Assembly (NCBI RefSeq): GCF_003402575.1 | Contig: NZ_BGZJ01000001.1 | Location: 186,001 to 250,000 of the forward strand | Reading direction: 5' to 3' | Source of the DNA: Mesosutterella multiformis | GTDB taxonomy: Bacteria; Pseudomonadota; Gammaproteobacteria; Burkholderiales; Burkholderiaceae_F | Length of the DNA stretch: 64,000 bases | Part shown: positions 8,102-17,845 of the stretch, one piece after another | How positions within the stretch are numbered: position 1 is the first letter of the stretch | Layout of the letters: each line of letters begins with the position of its first letter | Translations under genes and position numbers: made by a program | The notes under the pieces: model-generated | What the model saw: the letters and a program-made list of their open reading frames with translations, nothing else | Databases searched by the model: none | What the model was told of the DNA's origin: nothing

Positions 8102-9184
8102 TTACTTCACATACTTCAGGTACGCCCCATAGCCTTCCTTCTCCATTTCCTCTTTCGGGATAAACCGGAGAGACGCGCTGTTCATACAGTAGCGAAGTCC
8201 GCCCTTATCAGACGGCCCATCCGGAAACACGTGCCCGAGGTGAGATCCGCTCGCGGCTGATTTCACCTCAGTCCGCACCATACCGTACGACGTATCCGTC
8301 GTATTTTTCAGAGCGGACTCTGAAATCGGCTTCGTGAAGCTCGGCCACCCGGTGCCGGAATCAAATTTGTCTGAAGAGGAGAAAAGCGGCTCTCCGCTCA
8401 CAATATCCACATAGATCCCTGCCCGGTGCTCATTCCAATAGGCGTTATGGAAAGGCGGCTCGGTGCCGCAGTTCTGCGTGACGTCATACTGTTCTGGTGT
8501 CAGGCGATCCTTGAGACTCTGCGATCCGGCCTTTCGAAATCCCTTATGGGTCGGCTGATACTTGGCTTTCTCAGCCTCTTCCATCAGGCGCCGCGGAATA
8601 TGGCAGTAGCCGTCCGGATGCTTCACGAGAAAATCCTGATGGTATTCCTCAGCCCGGTAGAAGGAGGTCAGCGGCTTCACTTCAAGCGCCAGAGGCTTTG
8701 AATATTTGGCTGAGAGCTTCTTTACCTCATCCTCAATGATGGGTTTATCGCCTGGATCGGTATAAAAAATGCCGGTCCGGTACTGGGTTCCGATGTCATT
8801 CCCCTGGCGGTTAAGGCTTGTCGGATCAATGGTTTCAAAGAAGAGACCGAGAAGGAATGGCAGATCAGCTTTTTCAGGGTCGTAAATGACATGCACTGTT
8901 TCCGCGGCTCCGGTTCGGCCGGTACACACGTCTTCATAAGTTGGATTGGCAACGGTGCCATTGGCGTATCCCGACTCAGACACCCTGACACCAGCAACCT
9001 TCGACATGAAGTGTTCAGTTCCCCAGAAGCAGCCGCCGGCGAGATAAATCTCCTTCTCTCCCGCCCGGGGCTTTTCCGCGGGAAGCATTCTTGTATCTTT
9101 TTCCATGGATTGGGCTCCTCCCCTGCTGCAGGCAATCAGAAGAGAAAACGAAGCCGCTCCCAAGGCCAAAGTCCGTCTCAGCAT
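8102..9184 (-). CDS. msrAB: Fused peptide methionine sulfoxide reductase MsrA-MsrB, predicted lipoprotein
   Basis: This 360-residue protein repairs oxidised methionine in proteins. The MsrA domain (about 45-200) carries AGGCFWG with the catalytic cysteine at C52. The MsrB domain (about 220-360) carries SGTGWPSF and RYCMNSASL with its cysteine at C333. The first 19 residues end in LLIAC, a lipobox, so it is probably anchored in the envelope facing the periplasm. The zinc CxxC pairs found in some MsrB proteins are not seen. The gene is monocistronic, with a terminator downstream and a 262-base gap upstream. Confidence 0.95.
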   Translation of the reverse strand: MLRRTLALGAASFSLLIACSRGGAQSMEKDTRMLPAEKPRAGEKEIYLAGGCFWGTEHFMSKVAGVRVSESGYANGTVANPTYEDVCTGRTGAAETVHVIYDPEKADLPFLLGLFFETIDPTSLNRQGNDIGTQYRTGIFYTDPGDKPIIEDEVKKLSAKYSKPLALEVKPLTSFYRAEEYHQDFLVKHPDGYCHIPRRLMEEAEKAKYQPTHKGFRKAGSQSLKDRLTPEQYDVTQNCGTEPPFHNAYWNEHRAGIYVDIVSGEPLFSSSDKFDSGTGWPSFTKPISESALKNTTDTSYGMVRTEVKSAASGSHLGHVFPDGPSDKGGLRYCMNSASLRFIPKEEMEKEGYGAYLKYVK

Positions 9185-9446
9185 CGTCTCTTCCTCCCTT
9201 CGGGATTAATAACCATTTTCAATATCAGCAGTATAGCGTCCGAATCTTTTTCTTATAAGGGCATCAATGTCGCTACCTACAGTGAAGATATCTGACGCAA
9301 ATTCAGTCAGTTTCCCGGTCTAAGAAGACTCCCGGTGCATAGAGTTTTCCGACAGAAATAAGCCTCTCGCTTTTCTGAGTCTCCATTTAAAATGATTCCC
9401 GTTTTCTACCACCCCCAACACAAAACACAGGGTTGCCATAACCAGC

Positions 9447-11042
9447 TTGAAAGAAATTCCCGGACTTGATAACGCTAAGCTAGAAAAGGCGGTTGCTATC
9501 CGCAAGGCTTATGACGAGAACCAGATTTCACTTGAAGAAGCGCAGCGTCAGCTGAAGAGCGAAATCCAGTCTCTGAAACCCTGGGAGATCGCCCAGATTG
9601 AACAGAACATCAGCCCTGAAGAAGGCGATGAAGCCTGCCGTCTGAATCGGATTTCCGATATTTTCAAGATCTACGGTCCCATCATGGATCGCAGCCGTCC
9701 TGAGCTGCCCGAGGATCATCCGATTGCCCGCTACTTCCAGGAAAACGATAAGGAACGCGGCATTGTCAAAGAGATTGAGGATCTCGCGCAGTATCCCGTG
9801 ATCCGCAATCAGTGGCTTGATATTTATGATCGCCTCGCCGAGATCAAGAAGCATTTTTCCAGGAAACAGAATCAGCTTTACTCGGTTCTTGAAAAGAAGG
9901 GCTTTGACCGCCCGTCCACTCATATGTGGCTCTTCGACGACACGATCCGGGATGAAATTCGCGATAACCGCGCGCTTCTCGAAGCTGGGTCTGATGACGA
10001 ATTCCTCTCCCGTCAGCAGGCTCTGATTGACGATCTGACCGATCTCATGAATAAGGAAGAGCAGATTCTTCTTCCGACTTCCCTCATGCTGATCAGCAAT
10101 AAGGAGTTCGATGACATGCGCTCGGGAGACGCCGAGATCGGCTACGCCTGGCTTGAAAATACCGGCGCTGCCCCTGCAACTGCCCCGGTTGCTTCGGCTC
10201 CGGCCGCCGCGGCTGAAGCCACGGGTTTCGTCAGCGATCTTCAAAAGCTTCTCGCTAAGTACGGTCTCGCCTCCGGAGCCGGCTCTGATGAGAAGCTCGA
10301 AATGCGGAACGGAAAACTCACGCTTGATCAGGTGAACCTCGTACTGCAGAACCTGCCTCTTGATATCTCCTTCGTCGACGAAAATGATCTCGTCGCGTTC
10401 TACTCCGATACGGAGCATCGAATCTTCCCCCGAAGCAAGAACGTGATCGGCCGCCAGGTCCGTAACTGCCACCCGAAGACGAGCGTGAAGTATGTGGAAG
10501 AAATCCTCGCGAAGTTCAAGGCCGGAGAAGAGGATGTCGCTGACTTCTGGATCAATAAGAAGGACGCGTTCATCTACATTCGATATGTCGCCGTGCGTGA
10601 TGCGGATGGCAAGTTCCGCGGCGTTCTTGAGACGATGCAGGACTGCACCCGTATCCGCGAACTGACGGGATCCCGCACACTGCTCACCTGGAGCAACGAA
10701 ACCCATGCCCCGGAACGGGTCTATGGCATCTCGGAACCCGGTACGAGCGACGACGCCCCTGTAACGAAGGATGGCAATCTGACTGGCAAAGCGTCTGACG
10801 CGGCCGATACGCCCTCCATCATTGAGACCCTGACGGAATCCACCCGTCTTGAGGATATCCTGAAAGCCTTCCCTTGGCTGAAGGATGAGCTGTCTACCAT
10901 TTCGCCTGTCTTCAAGGCCCTTAAGACGCCGCTCGCAAGGATCATGATCCCCAAGGCAACAGCCGGTGACATGAGCCGTCACAGCGGTCTTTCTATTGAA
11001 GAGCTGAAGTCCGCATTGCTTGCTCTGATTGCCAAGCACTAA
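9447..11042 (+). CDS. Multidomain sensor: DUF438, hemerythrin-like, PAS and DUF1858 domains
   Basis: In this 531-residue protein, residues about 1-85 resemble DUF438. Residues 85-215 contain spaced His and Glu residues of a hemerythrin-like bundle (EDHPIARYFQEND, EIKKHF, STHMWLF, KEEQILLP). An Ala/Pro linker lies near 240-265. A PAS domain (about 290-415) includes LDISFVDENDLVAFYSD and RNCHPKTSV. Residues about 460-531 match the DUF1858/ScdA-N type, ending in SGLSIEELKSALLALI. Such proteins probably sense oxygen, nitric oxide or redox state through a di-iron centre. No output domain is seen. The frame starts at a TTG (9447); no better in-frame ATG is visible, so the start is uncertain. A terminator follows directly. 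Confidence 0.8.
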   Translation: MKEIPGLDNAKLEKAVAIRKAYDENQISLEEAQRQLKSEIQSLKPWEIAQIEQNISPEEGDEACRLNRISDIFKIYGPIMDRSRPELPEDHPIARYFQENDKERGIVKEIEDLAQYPVIRNQWLDIYDRLAEIKKHFSRKQNQLYSVLEKKGFDRPSTHMWLFDDTIRDEIRDNRALLEAGSDDEFLSRQQALIDDLTDLMNKEEQILLPTSLMLISNKEFDDMRSGDAEIGYAWLENTGAAPATAPVASAPAAAAEATGFVSDLQKLLAKYGLASGAGSDEKLEMRNGKLTLDQVNLVLQNLPLDISFVDENDLVAFYSDTEHRIFPRSKNVIGRQVRNCHPKTSVKYVEEILAKFKAGEEDVADFWINKKDAFIYIRYVAVRDADGKFRGVLETMQDCTRIRELTGSRTLLTWSNETHAPERVYGISEPGTSDDAPVTKDGNLTGKASDAADTPSIIETLTESTRLEDILKAFPWLKDELSTISPVFKALKTPLARIMIPKATAGDMSRHSGLSIEELKSALLALIAKH

Positions 11043-11064
11043 AAGAAGCCTTTTAAGCTCTTTC

Positions 11065-11107
11065 AATCCCCTTTGACTTCATATGGAGTGTCAAAGGGGA
11101 TTTTGTT
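11065..11107 (+). terminator. Terminator after the DUF438/PAS gene
   Basis: A perfect 13-base stem AATCCCCTTTGAC/GTCAAAGGGGATT (11065-11077 with 11090-11102) is followed by TTTG and more T residues, starting 22 bases past the stop. Confidence 0.9.
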
Positions 11108-11461
11108 TTCATTGCTCATGAATTGTCGTGACAGTGTTCCCCTCTAAGCCTACAGCTCTTATCCAATGACAAATCGATGCAATATCCGTAGGTGAAACAG
11201 GTTAATATTGTCAGGATTCAGGGCGCTTCGCTGAAAGAATCAGCAAATGCCCTCCCGTTTATGACCGCTTTCTACGTGAATTCTGAAGCGGTCACGGCAA
11301 GGGAATTAAGTCATCAAAAATAGTACTTGATTTCAATCTAGGCAAGATCGGTGTCAAAGCGCTGTTTTTCAACATTTTGAGTCAGAAATTCAGCCTTATC
11401 TGTTTGATGCCCTCTCCGTATGCTCTTGAACTTGCCGCTTATTTAGTTTTTAAGACCTTTC
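11108..11461. other. Gene-free stretch upstream of the ABC exporter pair
   Basis: No open frame of use is seen. It contains an inverted repeat TGACCGCTT/AAGCGGTCA (11262-11270 with 11286-11294) without a T tract, which could be an operator or part of a lost element. The promoter of the ABC genes should be here; the region is AT-rich but I cannot choose one. Confidence 0.5.
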
Positions 11462-13219
11462 ATGATACTGAGGAATCTTTTTTCTGGTTCAAGCCTGAAA
11501 AGACTCTTAGGCTATTTGCCCCCCTATAAAGGCATCATCGCGCTTTCCATTTTTTTTATGGTATCAGCAGGCGCAGCATCTTCTTTGATCGCCTGGCTGC
11601 TGGGTAAGCTGACAGATGTGGGGTTCTATAACCAGGCTGCCTGGATTATCGTCGCAGCACCTCTTGGACTGATCGGAGTGTCATTCCTTCACGGCGGCAG
11701 CATGTTTATGAGCAACTATCTGCTCGGGAAAGTCAGCCAGTCCGTATCCGCCACACTGCGTCAGCAAATGTTTCATCGATTGCTACGATGGCCTTCTGCA
11801 GCCTATCAGAACAACTCCACCGGTGCCATCACGTCCAAATTTGTGTTTGAAGCAAATGTCATGCTCTCAAACGCGACGAAGTCCTGCATCATTCTGGTTC
11901 GTGATTCAAGTCAGGTGGTCGGTCTGGTGGTCACTCTCTTCTGGCAGGACTGGAAACTCTCCCTTGTAGCTTTGATCGTCGGGCCGCTGATCTTCGTACT
12001 TCTTAGATATGTATCGAGAAAAATAAAGTCAGTAATGGCATCGTGCCAGGAATCTTTTGCGAGTATTCTTTCACGCGTTAAGGAAGTATACGAAGCACAC
12101 CGACTGATCAAGATTTCCAATACGTATAAAGCTGAATACGACCGTTTTTCTCACATCAATAATGAAATCTACAAAATGATGGTGCGAATGACGAAAATCA
12201 CAACGCTTGGAACTCCAGCGTCTCAGGTCCTATGCATGATCGGAATTGCGGTTGTTCTGACATTCGCGGTATTTCAGATGCAGAATGGTGCTCTGGATCG
12301 AGGACAGTTTGTTACGTTTCTCGCGGCTCTCCTTCTTCTCATTCCTCCTGTCAAGAATCTGGCTGGCATGAATACCGGCTTCATCATGATCAGGATAGCT
12401 GCAGACAGTATTTTTGCCACTCTGGATGAAAAGGAAGAAGAAGATAGGGGAAAGACAGAACTGGAATACTGCAGCGGGCAGGTAATCTTTGATCACGTAT
12501 CTCTACGCTATCCTAATTCTGAACGTGACGCCGTACACAACTTTAACCTGACAGTCAATCCTGGCGATTCTGTTGCTCTTGTAGGCTTCTCGGGATCAGG
12601 AAAAACATCTCTGGTCAACATGATTCCACGATTCTGGAATCCAACGTCCGGACGTATCCTTATTGATGGCTACGACACCCGTGATATCACATTAAAAAGC
12701 CTGAGAAAACAAATCGCTATTGTTTCTCAGGATGTCATCCTCTTTGACGACACGATACGGAACAACATTGCCTACGGAGTTCCCAATGCGTCAGAAGAGC
12801 AAATTAATAAGGCCATTGATGATGCTGCTCTGAGAGAATTCATCGATGCACTGCCAAAAGGTTTGGAGACTCCGGTTGGCGAAGCAGGAAATTTCCTCTC
12901 AGGCGGGCAGAAACAGCGAATTTCTATTGCACGCGCCATTCTGAAAGACGCTCCTATCCTGATTTTGGATGAGGCAACCAGCGCTCTTGACAGCATCAGC
13001 GAAACCCATATCAAAAACGCTTTGGCAAAACTGATGAAGGGCAGAACAGTGTTTATTGTCGCTCACAGACTTTCAACAGTATCCGGAGCCACAACTATTG
13101 TTGCGATGGCTGAAGGGGAGGTGAAAGAGGTTGGGACCCGGGATGAGCTGATGAAAAAAGGCGGTCTCTTCGCTAATCTCTGCCATCTGCAATCTCTTCA
13201 TGTTTTGGAAACAGAATGA
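11462..13219 (+). CDS. ABC exporter half-transporter, MsbA-like (first of a tandem pair)
   Basis: The 585-residue protein fuses a six-helix membrane domain (about 15-320) to an ATPase domain (about 340-585). Walker A GFSGSGKTS is at 375-383, the LSGGQ signature at 479-483, Walker B ILILDE at 499-504 and the switch histidine at 535, so its ATPase site is complete. It belongs to the exporter type that moves lipids, peptides or drugs. Its stop overlaps the start of the next exporter gene as ATGA, so the two are coupled and probably form a heterodimer. No substrate gene or accessory protein is adjacent. The base composition is more AT-rich than the core genes to the right. Confidence 0.9.
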   Translation: MILRNLFSGSSLKRLLGYLPPYKGIIALSIFFMVSAGAASSLIAWLLGKLTDVGFYNQAAWIIVAAPLGLIGVSFLHGGSMFMSNYLLGKVSQSVSATLRQQMFHRLLRWPSAAYQNNSTGAITSKFVFEANVMLSNATKSCIILVRDSSQVVGLVVTLFWQDWKLSLVALIVGPLIFVLLRYVSRKIKSVMASCQESFASILSRVKEVYEAHRLIKISNTYKAEYDRFSHINNEIYKMMVRMTKITTLGTPASQVLCMIGIAVVLTFAVFQMQNGALDRGQFVTFLAALLLLIPPVKNLAGMNTGFIMIRIAADSIFATLDEKEEEDRGKTELEYCSGQVIFDHVSLRYPNSERDAVHNFNLTVNPGDSVALVGFSGSGKTSLVNMIPRFWNPTSGRILIDGYDTRDITLKSLRKQIAIVSQDVILFDDTIRNNIAYGVPNASEEQINKAIDDAALREFIDALPKGLETPVGEAGNFLSGGQKQRISIARAILKDAPILILDEATSALDSISETHIKNALAKLMKGRTVFIVAHRLSTVSGATTIVAMAEGEVKEVGTRDELMKKGGLFANLCHLQSLHVLETE

Positions 13220-14958
13220 TTAACATACTGAAGCATAGAGACGAAAACCTGGTGAGGCTTTATAAGTACTTTCTTCCTTATAAAGGAAAAATAGCCATTG
13301 CCAGTATTTTTCTGATTGCCACCGCGTTAACTTCATCCGCTACAGCCACCCTTTTAGGTAAGCTGACAGACGTGAGTTTTTACCAAGGAGGAAGCTGGCT
13401 GGTTTTTGCTTTGCCTGCTGCATTGATCGCGGTCACCCTGGTGTTTGCCATTTCGACAGTCCTGAGCGCCTATATCATGTCTCAGGTAAGCCAGTCTGTA
13501 CTGGTGACCCTTCGAAAAGAACTCTTCAACAGCGTACTGCATTGGCCGGAATCCCAATATCAGAAAGTATCTACTGGTCTCATAAGCTCAAAGTTTGTAA
13601 ATGAATCTACCATTGCCCTTTCAGGGGCAGCGGATTCAGTTACTGTCATGATTCGCGATACTGTCCAAATCATCGGTCTTCTATGTGTTCTGTTCTGGCA
13701 CGACTGGATTCTGACTTTGGTCACGTTTGTCATTGGACCGGCATTGTTTATAGTGCTTCGTCTTCTATCCAAAAAAGTCAAAGTCGTTGTTAAACAAAGT
13801 CAGGAAACGCTGGGTAATATGATCTCCCGAATCCAGGAATCATATGAAGCGGAACGAATTGTCAAAATCAACGACTCATATGATTTTGAAGATGAACGGT
13901 TCTCAAAAGTTAACATGAGAATCCGCCGCTTGGCTCTGAAAACCAATATTCTGCAGGGGCTTCCTACGCCTCTGACGCAGATTCTGACAATGGTCGCGGT
14001 TGCATTCGTCGTGGCAGTAGCGCTGATTGAAGCTCAAGGAGGTGCGCTGACATTCGGTCAGTTCGTAACCTTCCTGTCCGCCCTTCTACTGATCAAAGCT
14101 CCTGTTCAACATCTCGCAGGACTTAACTCTACTTTTGCAAGTATTTCTGTGGCCGCAAAAAGCATCTTTGATGTCATTGATGCCAAACCTGAACTAGATA
14201 CTGGCAAAAAGGAGCTCAAAGAAATTCACCAAGGAATTGCCTTTGAAGACGTACATCTCAGATACCCTGGGCAAGACGCAGACGCACTGAAGGGAATTTC
14301 TTTTACCGTCAAAAAAGGTGAGTCAATCGCCTTGGTGGGGCAATCAGGTTCCGGAAAGACATCTATTGTGAACCTGCTTCCTAGATTTCTGGAAGTAACT
14401 GGGGGCAAGATAACAATCGATGGAATTGATATCAGAGATTACACACTTGAAAGTCTCCGATCGCAGATGTCTCTCGTATCACAGGATGTATTCCTCTTTG
14501 AAGATACTATAAAAAACAACATCACATATGGTGTGAAGAGCTCAGTAACTGAAGAAGAAATCGATGCCGCAATAGATGCAGCTGATTTGAGAGGACTGGT
14601 TAAGAGCCTTCCTAAGGGCATCGACACATCCGTCGGAGAAGGAGGAAAGCTGCTTTCAGGGGGACAAAGGCAAAGAATATCGATAGCCCGGGCCATCCTA
14701 AAGAATGCCCCGATTATTATTCTTGACGAAGCGACTAGCGCTTTAGATAGCAAAAGCGAAAACGAAATCAAGAATGCATTGAAAAATCTGACCAAGGGGA
14801 AAATCTCAATTACAGTTGCACATCGCCTTTCAACTATCGAGGATTGCAATAGGATATATGTAATATCAGATGGAGAAATAAAGGAAGAAGGAAATCATCA
14901 GTCTCTTTTAACAGAAAATGGGATTTATGCCAAACTCTGTAAAATGCAGGAAGTTTAG
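13216..14958 (+). CDS. ABC exporter half-transporter, MsbA-like (second of a tandem pair)
   Basis: The 580-residue protein is collinear with its upstream neighbour: the membrane domains share landmarks such as LLGKLTDV near residue 46 and GQFVTFL near 281. Walker A GQSGSGKTS is at 375-383, LSGGQ at 480-484 and Walker B IIILDE at 500-505, all complete. The matching landmark positions point to an old gene duplication. As both members keep full catalytic motifs, a pair with one dead site, common in heterodimeric exporters, is not suggested. Only about 70 bases separate the stop from the inferred end of the IS30 element, so any further operon genes may have been displaced. Confidence 0.9.
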   Translation: MINILKHRDENLVRLYKYFLPYKGKIAIASIFLIATALTSSATATLLGKLTDVSFYQGGSWLVFALPAALIAVTLVFAISTVLSAYIMSQVSQSVLVTLRKELFNSVLHWPESQYQKVSTGLISSKFVNESTIALSGAADSVTVMIRDTVQIIGLLCVLFWHDWILTLVTFVIGPALFIVLRLLSKKVKVVVKQSQETLGNMISRIQESYEAERIVKINDSYDFEDERFSKVNMRIRRLALKTNILQGLPTPLTQILTMVAVAFVVAVALIEAQGGALTFGQFVTFLSALLLIKAPVQHLAGLNSTFASISVAAKSIFDVIDAKPELDTGKKELKEIHQGIAFEDVHLRYPGQDADALKGISFTVKKGESIALVGQSGSGKTSIVNLLPRFLEVTGGKITIDGIDIRDYTLESLRSQMSLVSQDVFLFEDTIKNNITYGVKSSVTEEEIDAAIDAADLRGLVKSLPKGIDTSVGEGGKLLSGGQRQRISIARAILKNAPIIILDEATSALDSKSENEIKNALKNLTKGKISITVAHRLSTIEDCNRIYVISDGEIKEEGNHQSLLTENGIYAKLCKMQEV

Positions 14959-15348
14959 GAGAAAATAGTGATTAAAATTTCCTACTACAACAGTGACAGA
15001 TTGATTTTCTGGAAAATACTGAAGAGGGATTGTGTAAATTTTTTTAGTGGTGAATTATCAAATCAAGTGCAAAGCCTGAGAAAAGAATAGTGGCCCATAA
15101 AGCTTCCATAATAGAGATTGTCAAGATAACTATAGAGGGAGCTCATGGAGGGTGTGTAATTTTTTGTGGGCGGCTCGTTCAAGGTTAATCGATGTAGGGG
15201 GTGATTCGGTCACCAAATAGCACAACCAATTCTCTCATAGCGGCACTCCAGTATGGAGAAGGCCGCACCCATCTTTTCTCTACTTTCCGGATTGCCAGAA
15301 AGAGAAGTTTCAAAGCAGCCGTTTCAGTAGGGAAAGCAGCTCGGGTCT

Positions 15349-16691
15349 GAGGGTGTGTAATTTTTTGTGGGCGGCTCGTTCAAGGTTAATCGATGTAGGG
15401 GGTGATTCGGTCACCAAATAGCACAACCAATTCTCTCATAGCGGCACTCCAGTATGGAGAAGGCCGCACCCATCTTTTCTCTACTTTCCGGATTGCCAGA
15501 AAGAGAAGTTTCAAAGCAGCCGTTTCAGTAGGGAAAGCAGCTCGGGTCTTAATTACTTTTCTTAGATCCCGATTAAGGCTCTCTATGGCATTGGTTGTAT
15601 AAATAAGTCTGCGGATATTTGGGGAAAAATCAAAGAAGGGGATCACCTTATCCCAGGAATCGATCCACTGTTTGGCGATGTAAGGGTATCTGAGCCCCAG
15701 TTCCGACTGTGCAAAAGCGTCCAGTTCCTTCCGCGCATCAGCCGCGTTTACGGCCCGGTAAATGGGCTTCAGCGCGCCGGCTACGGCCTTGTAATCCTTA
15801 TATCCGACGAATTTCAGACTGTTCCTGATCAGGTGAACAATGCAGGTCTGCAGCAGAGTGTTGGGAAAGGCAGCTTCAAGCGCCTCCTTCATTCCCTTGA
15901 GTCCGTCTGTGACAGCAATCAGAATATCAGACACCCCCCTGTTTTTGAGTTCAGTGAAGACCTTAAGCCAATATTTTGCGCTTTCGTTATCAGCGACCCA
16001 CATCCCCAAAACTTCCTTGCGGCCCTGGGCGTTTACGCCCAAGGCAAGATGGACCGCTTTCGGGGTAACAATGCCATTATCACCTCGGATTTTGACTCGA
16101 ATAGCGTCAAAGAAAACAGTTGTATAAAACGGATCCAGAGGACGGTTCTGCCATTTTTCAACCTCAGGAAGGATGGCGTCCGTAACATCGCTGATAAATT
16201 CGGCACTGGTCTCCATACCGTATTCATCATAGAGAAAGCCTTGAATTTCCCGGGTTGAGAGCCCTCTGGCGTACAAGGCCAGAACCTTGTCCTCAAACCC
16301 CGCCAGCTGGCGTTTATGCTTAGGAACGACCCTCGGCTCAAACTCTCCCTTGCGGTCTCTGGGTACGTCAATACGGATATTTCCAAGGCTGGACGATTTG
16401 AGGGTTTTCGAACTATGCCCGTTACGCTCATTTTCGGTGACACGTTTACCGCCTCTTTCGTAACCGAGATGATTGGTCATTTCACCGTCAAGCATTTGAG
16501 TCAGCAGCCGACCGAGCATATGGGCCATAAGATTTTCCGCATCCTCTGCGGTATTAATCTCAAGCCCGGATTTCTTGGCGTTTTCTAAAATCTGTCCTGC
16601 AACACTATCCAAGGGGTCTGTCTTTCGTTTCATTTGAGGCTCCTCCAAGAGCAATTATCTCAGAGTCACCCACAAAATTTTCCTCACCCTC
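15349..16691 (-). mobile_element. IS256-family element, copy B (complete), nested inside copy A
   Basis: The 1343-base element has imperfect inverted ends (GAGGGTGTGTAATTT versus GAGGGTGAGGAAAATTTT). It is bordered by CGGGTCT at 15342-15348 and again at 16692-16698, a 7-base direct repeat of copy A sequence. Its length and ends match copy C exactly. Confidence 0.92.
15386..16633 (-). CDS. IS256-family transposase (Transposase_mut), copy B
   Basis: The protein has 415 residues from the ATG at 16633, which follows a GGAGGAG ribosome site; the longer frame from an in-frame TTG adds 7 residues and is less likely. DDE residues are seen as FFDAIRVKIR (D), AVTDGLKGMK (D) and TTNAIESLNRDLR (E), with the C...H zinc-like spacing TCIVHLIRN between them. 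The product cuts and rejoins element ends, probably through a circular intermediate as known for this family. Its sequence is identical to the copy C transposase at 20800-22047. Confidence 0.95.
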   Translation of the reverse strand: MKRKTDPLDSVAGQILENAKKSGLEINTAEDAENLMAHMLGRLLTQMLDGEMTNHLGYERGGKRVTENERNGHSSKTLKSSSLGNIRIDVPRDRKGEFEPRVVPKHKRQLAGFEDKVLALYARGLSTREIQGFLYDEYGMETSAEFISDVTDAILPEVEKWQNRPLDPFYTTVFFDAIRVKIRGDNGIVTPKAVHLALGVNAQGRKEVLGMWVADNESAKYWLKVFTELKNRGVSDILIAVTDGLKGMKEALEAAFPNTLLQTCIVHLIRNSLKFVGYKDYKAVAGALKPIYRAVNAADARKELDAFAQSELGLRYPYIAKQWIDSWDKVIPFFDFSPNIRRLIYTTNAIESLNRDLRKVIKTRAAFPTETAALKLLFLAIRKVEKRWVRPSPYWSAAMRELVVLFGDRITPYID

Positions 16692-17845
16692 CGGGTCTTA
16701 ATTACTTTTCTTAGATCCCGATTAAGGCTCTCTATGGCATTGGTTGTATAAATAAGTCTGCGGATATTTGGGGAAAAATCAAAGAAGGGGATCACCTTAT
16801 CCCAGGAATCGATCCACTGTTTGGCGATGTAAGGGTATCTGAGCCCCAGTTCCGACTGTGCAAAAGCGTCCAGTTCCTTCCGCGCATCAGCCGCGTTTAC
16901 GGCCCGGTAAATGGGCTTCAGCGCGCCGGCTACGGCCTTGTAATCCTTATATCCGACGAATTTCAGACTGTTCCTGATCAGGTGAACAATGCAGGTCTGC
17001 AGCAGAGTGTTGGGAAAGGCAGCTTCAAGCGCCTCCTTCATTCCCTTGAGTCCGTCTGTGACAGCAATCAGAATATCAGACACCCCCCTGTTTTTGAGTT
17101 CAGTGAAGACCTTAAGCCAATATTTTGCGCTTTCGTTATCAGCGACCCACATCCCCAAAACTTCCTTGCGGCCCTGGGCGTTTACGCCCAAGGCAAGATG
17201 GACCGCTTTCGGGGTAACAATGCCATTATCACCTCGGATTTTGACTCGAATAGCGTCAAAGAAAACAGTTGTATAAAACGGATCCAGAGGACGGTTCTGC
17301 CATTTTTCAACCTCAGGAAGGATGGCGTCCGTAACATCGCTGATAAATTCGGCACTGGTCTCCATACCGTATTCATCATAGAGAAAGCCTTGAATTTCCC
17401 GGGTTGAGAGCCCTCTGGCGTACAAGGCCAGAACCTTGTCCTCAAACCCCGCCAGCTGGCGTTTATGCTTAGGAACGACCCTCGGCTCAAACTCTCCCTT
17501 GCGGTCTCTGGGTACGTCAATACGGATATTTCCAAGGCTGGACGATTTGAGGGTTTTCGAACTATGCCCGTTACGCTCATTTTCGGTGACACGTTTACCG
17601 CCTCTTTCGTAACCGAGATGATTGGTCATTTCACCGTCAAGCATTTGAGTCAGCAGCCGACCGAGCATATGGGCCATAAGATTTTCCGCATCCTCTGCGG
17701 TATTAATCTCAAGCCCGGATTTCTTGGCGTTTTCTAAAATCTGTCCTGCAACACTATCCAAGGGGTCTGTCTTTCGTTTCATTTGAGGCTCCTCCAAGAG
17801 CAATTATCTCAGAGTCACCCACAAAATTTTCCTCACCCTCAGTTC

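Larger units (their letters stand above)
15185..17782 (-). pseudogene. IS256-family transposase of copy A, disrupted by insertion
   Basis: The N-terminal part (17782 down to 16692, about residues 1-363) is identical in protein sequence to the intact copies. It then runs into the end of copy B, reading an unrelated tail before a stop. The C-terminal part lies beyond copy B at 15348-15185. The catalytic glutamate (TNAIESLNR) is kept, but the C-terminal helical part is lost from the long frame, so the product is unlikely to work. Confidence 0.88.
15148..17840 (-). mobile_element. IS256-family element, copy A, interrupted by copy B
   Basis: The outer parts 15148-15348 and 16699-17840 join to a 1343-base element with ends GAGGGTGTG and, inverted, GAGGGTGAG. 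It is flanked by AGCTCATG (15140-15147) and AGTTCATG (17841-17848), an 8-base target duplication with one mismatch. It is inserted at the start codon of the IS30 transposase. Copy B interrupts it at CGGGTCT. Confidence 0.88.

Noticed and set aside
9528-11066. 512-codon open frame opposite the DUF438/PAS gene
   Set aside because: The plus-strand frame shows domain motifs and has a terminator in its own direction; the minus frame has none.
17783-17845. Upstream start for the IS30 transposase within the IS256 end
   Set aside because: This part is IS256 DNA and is in frame only by chance.
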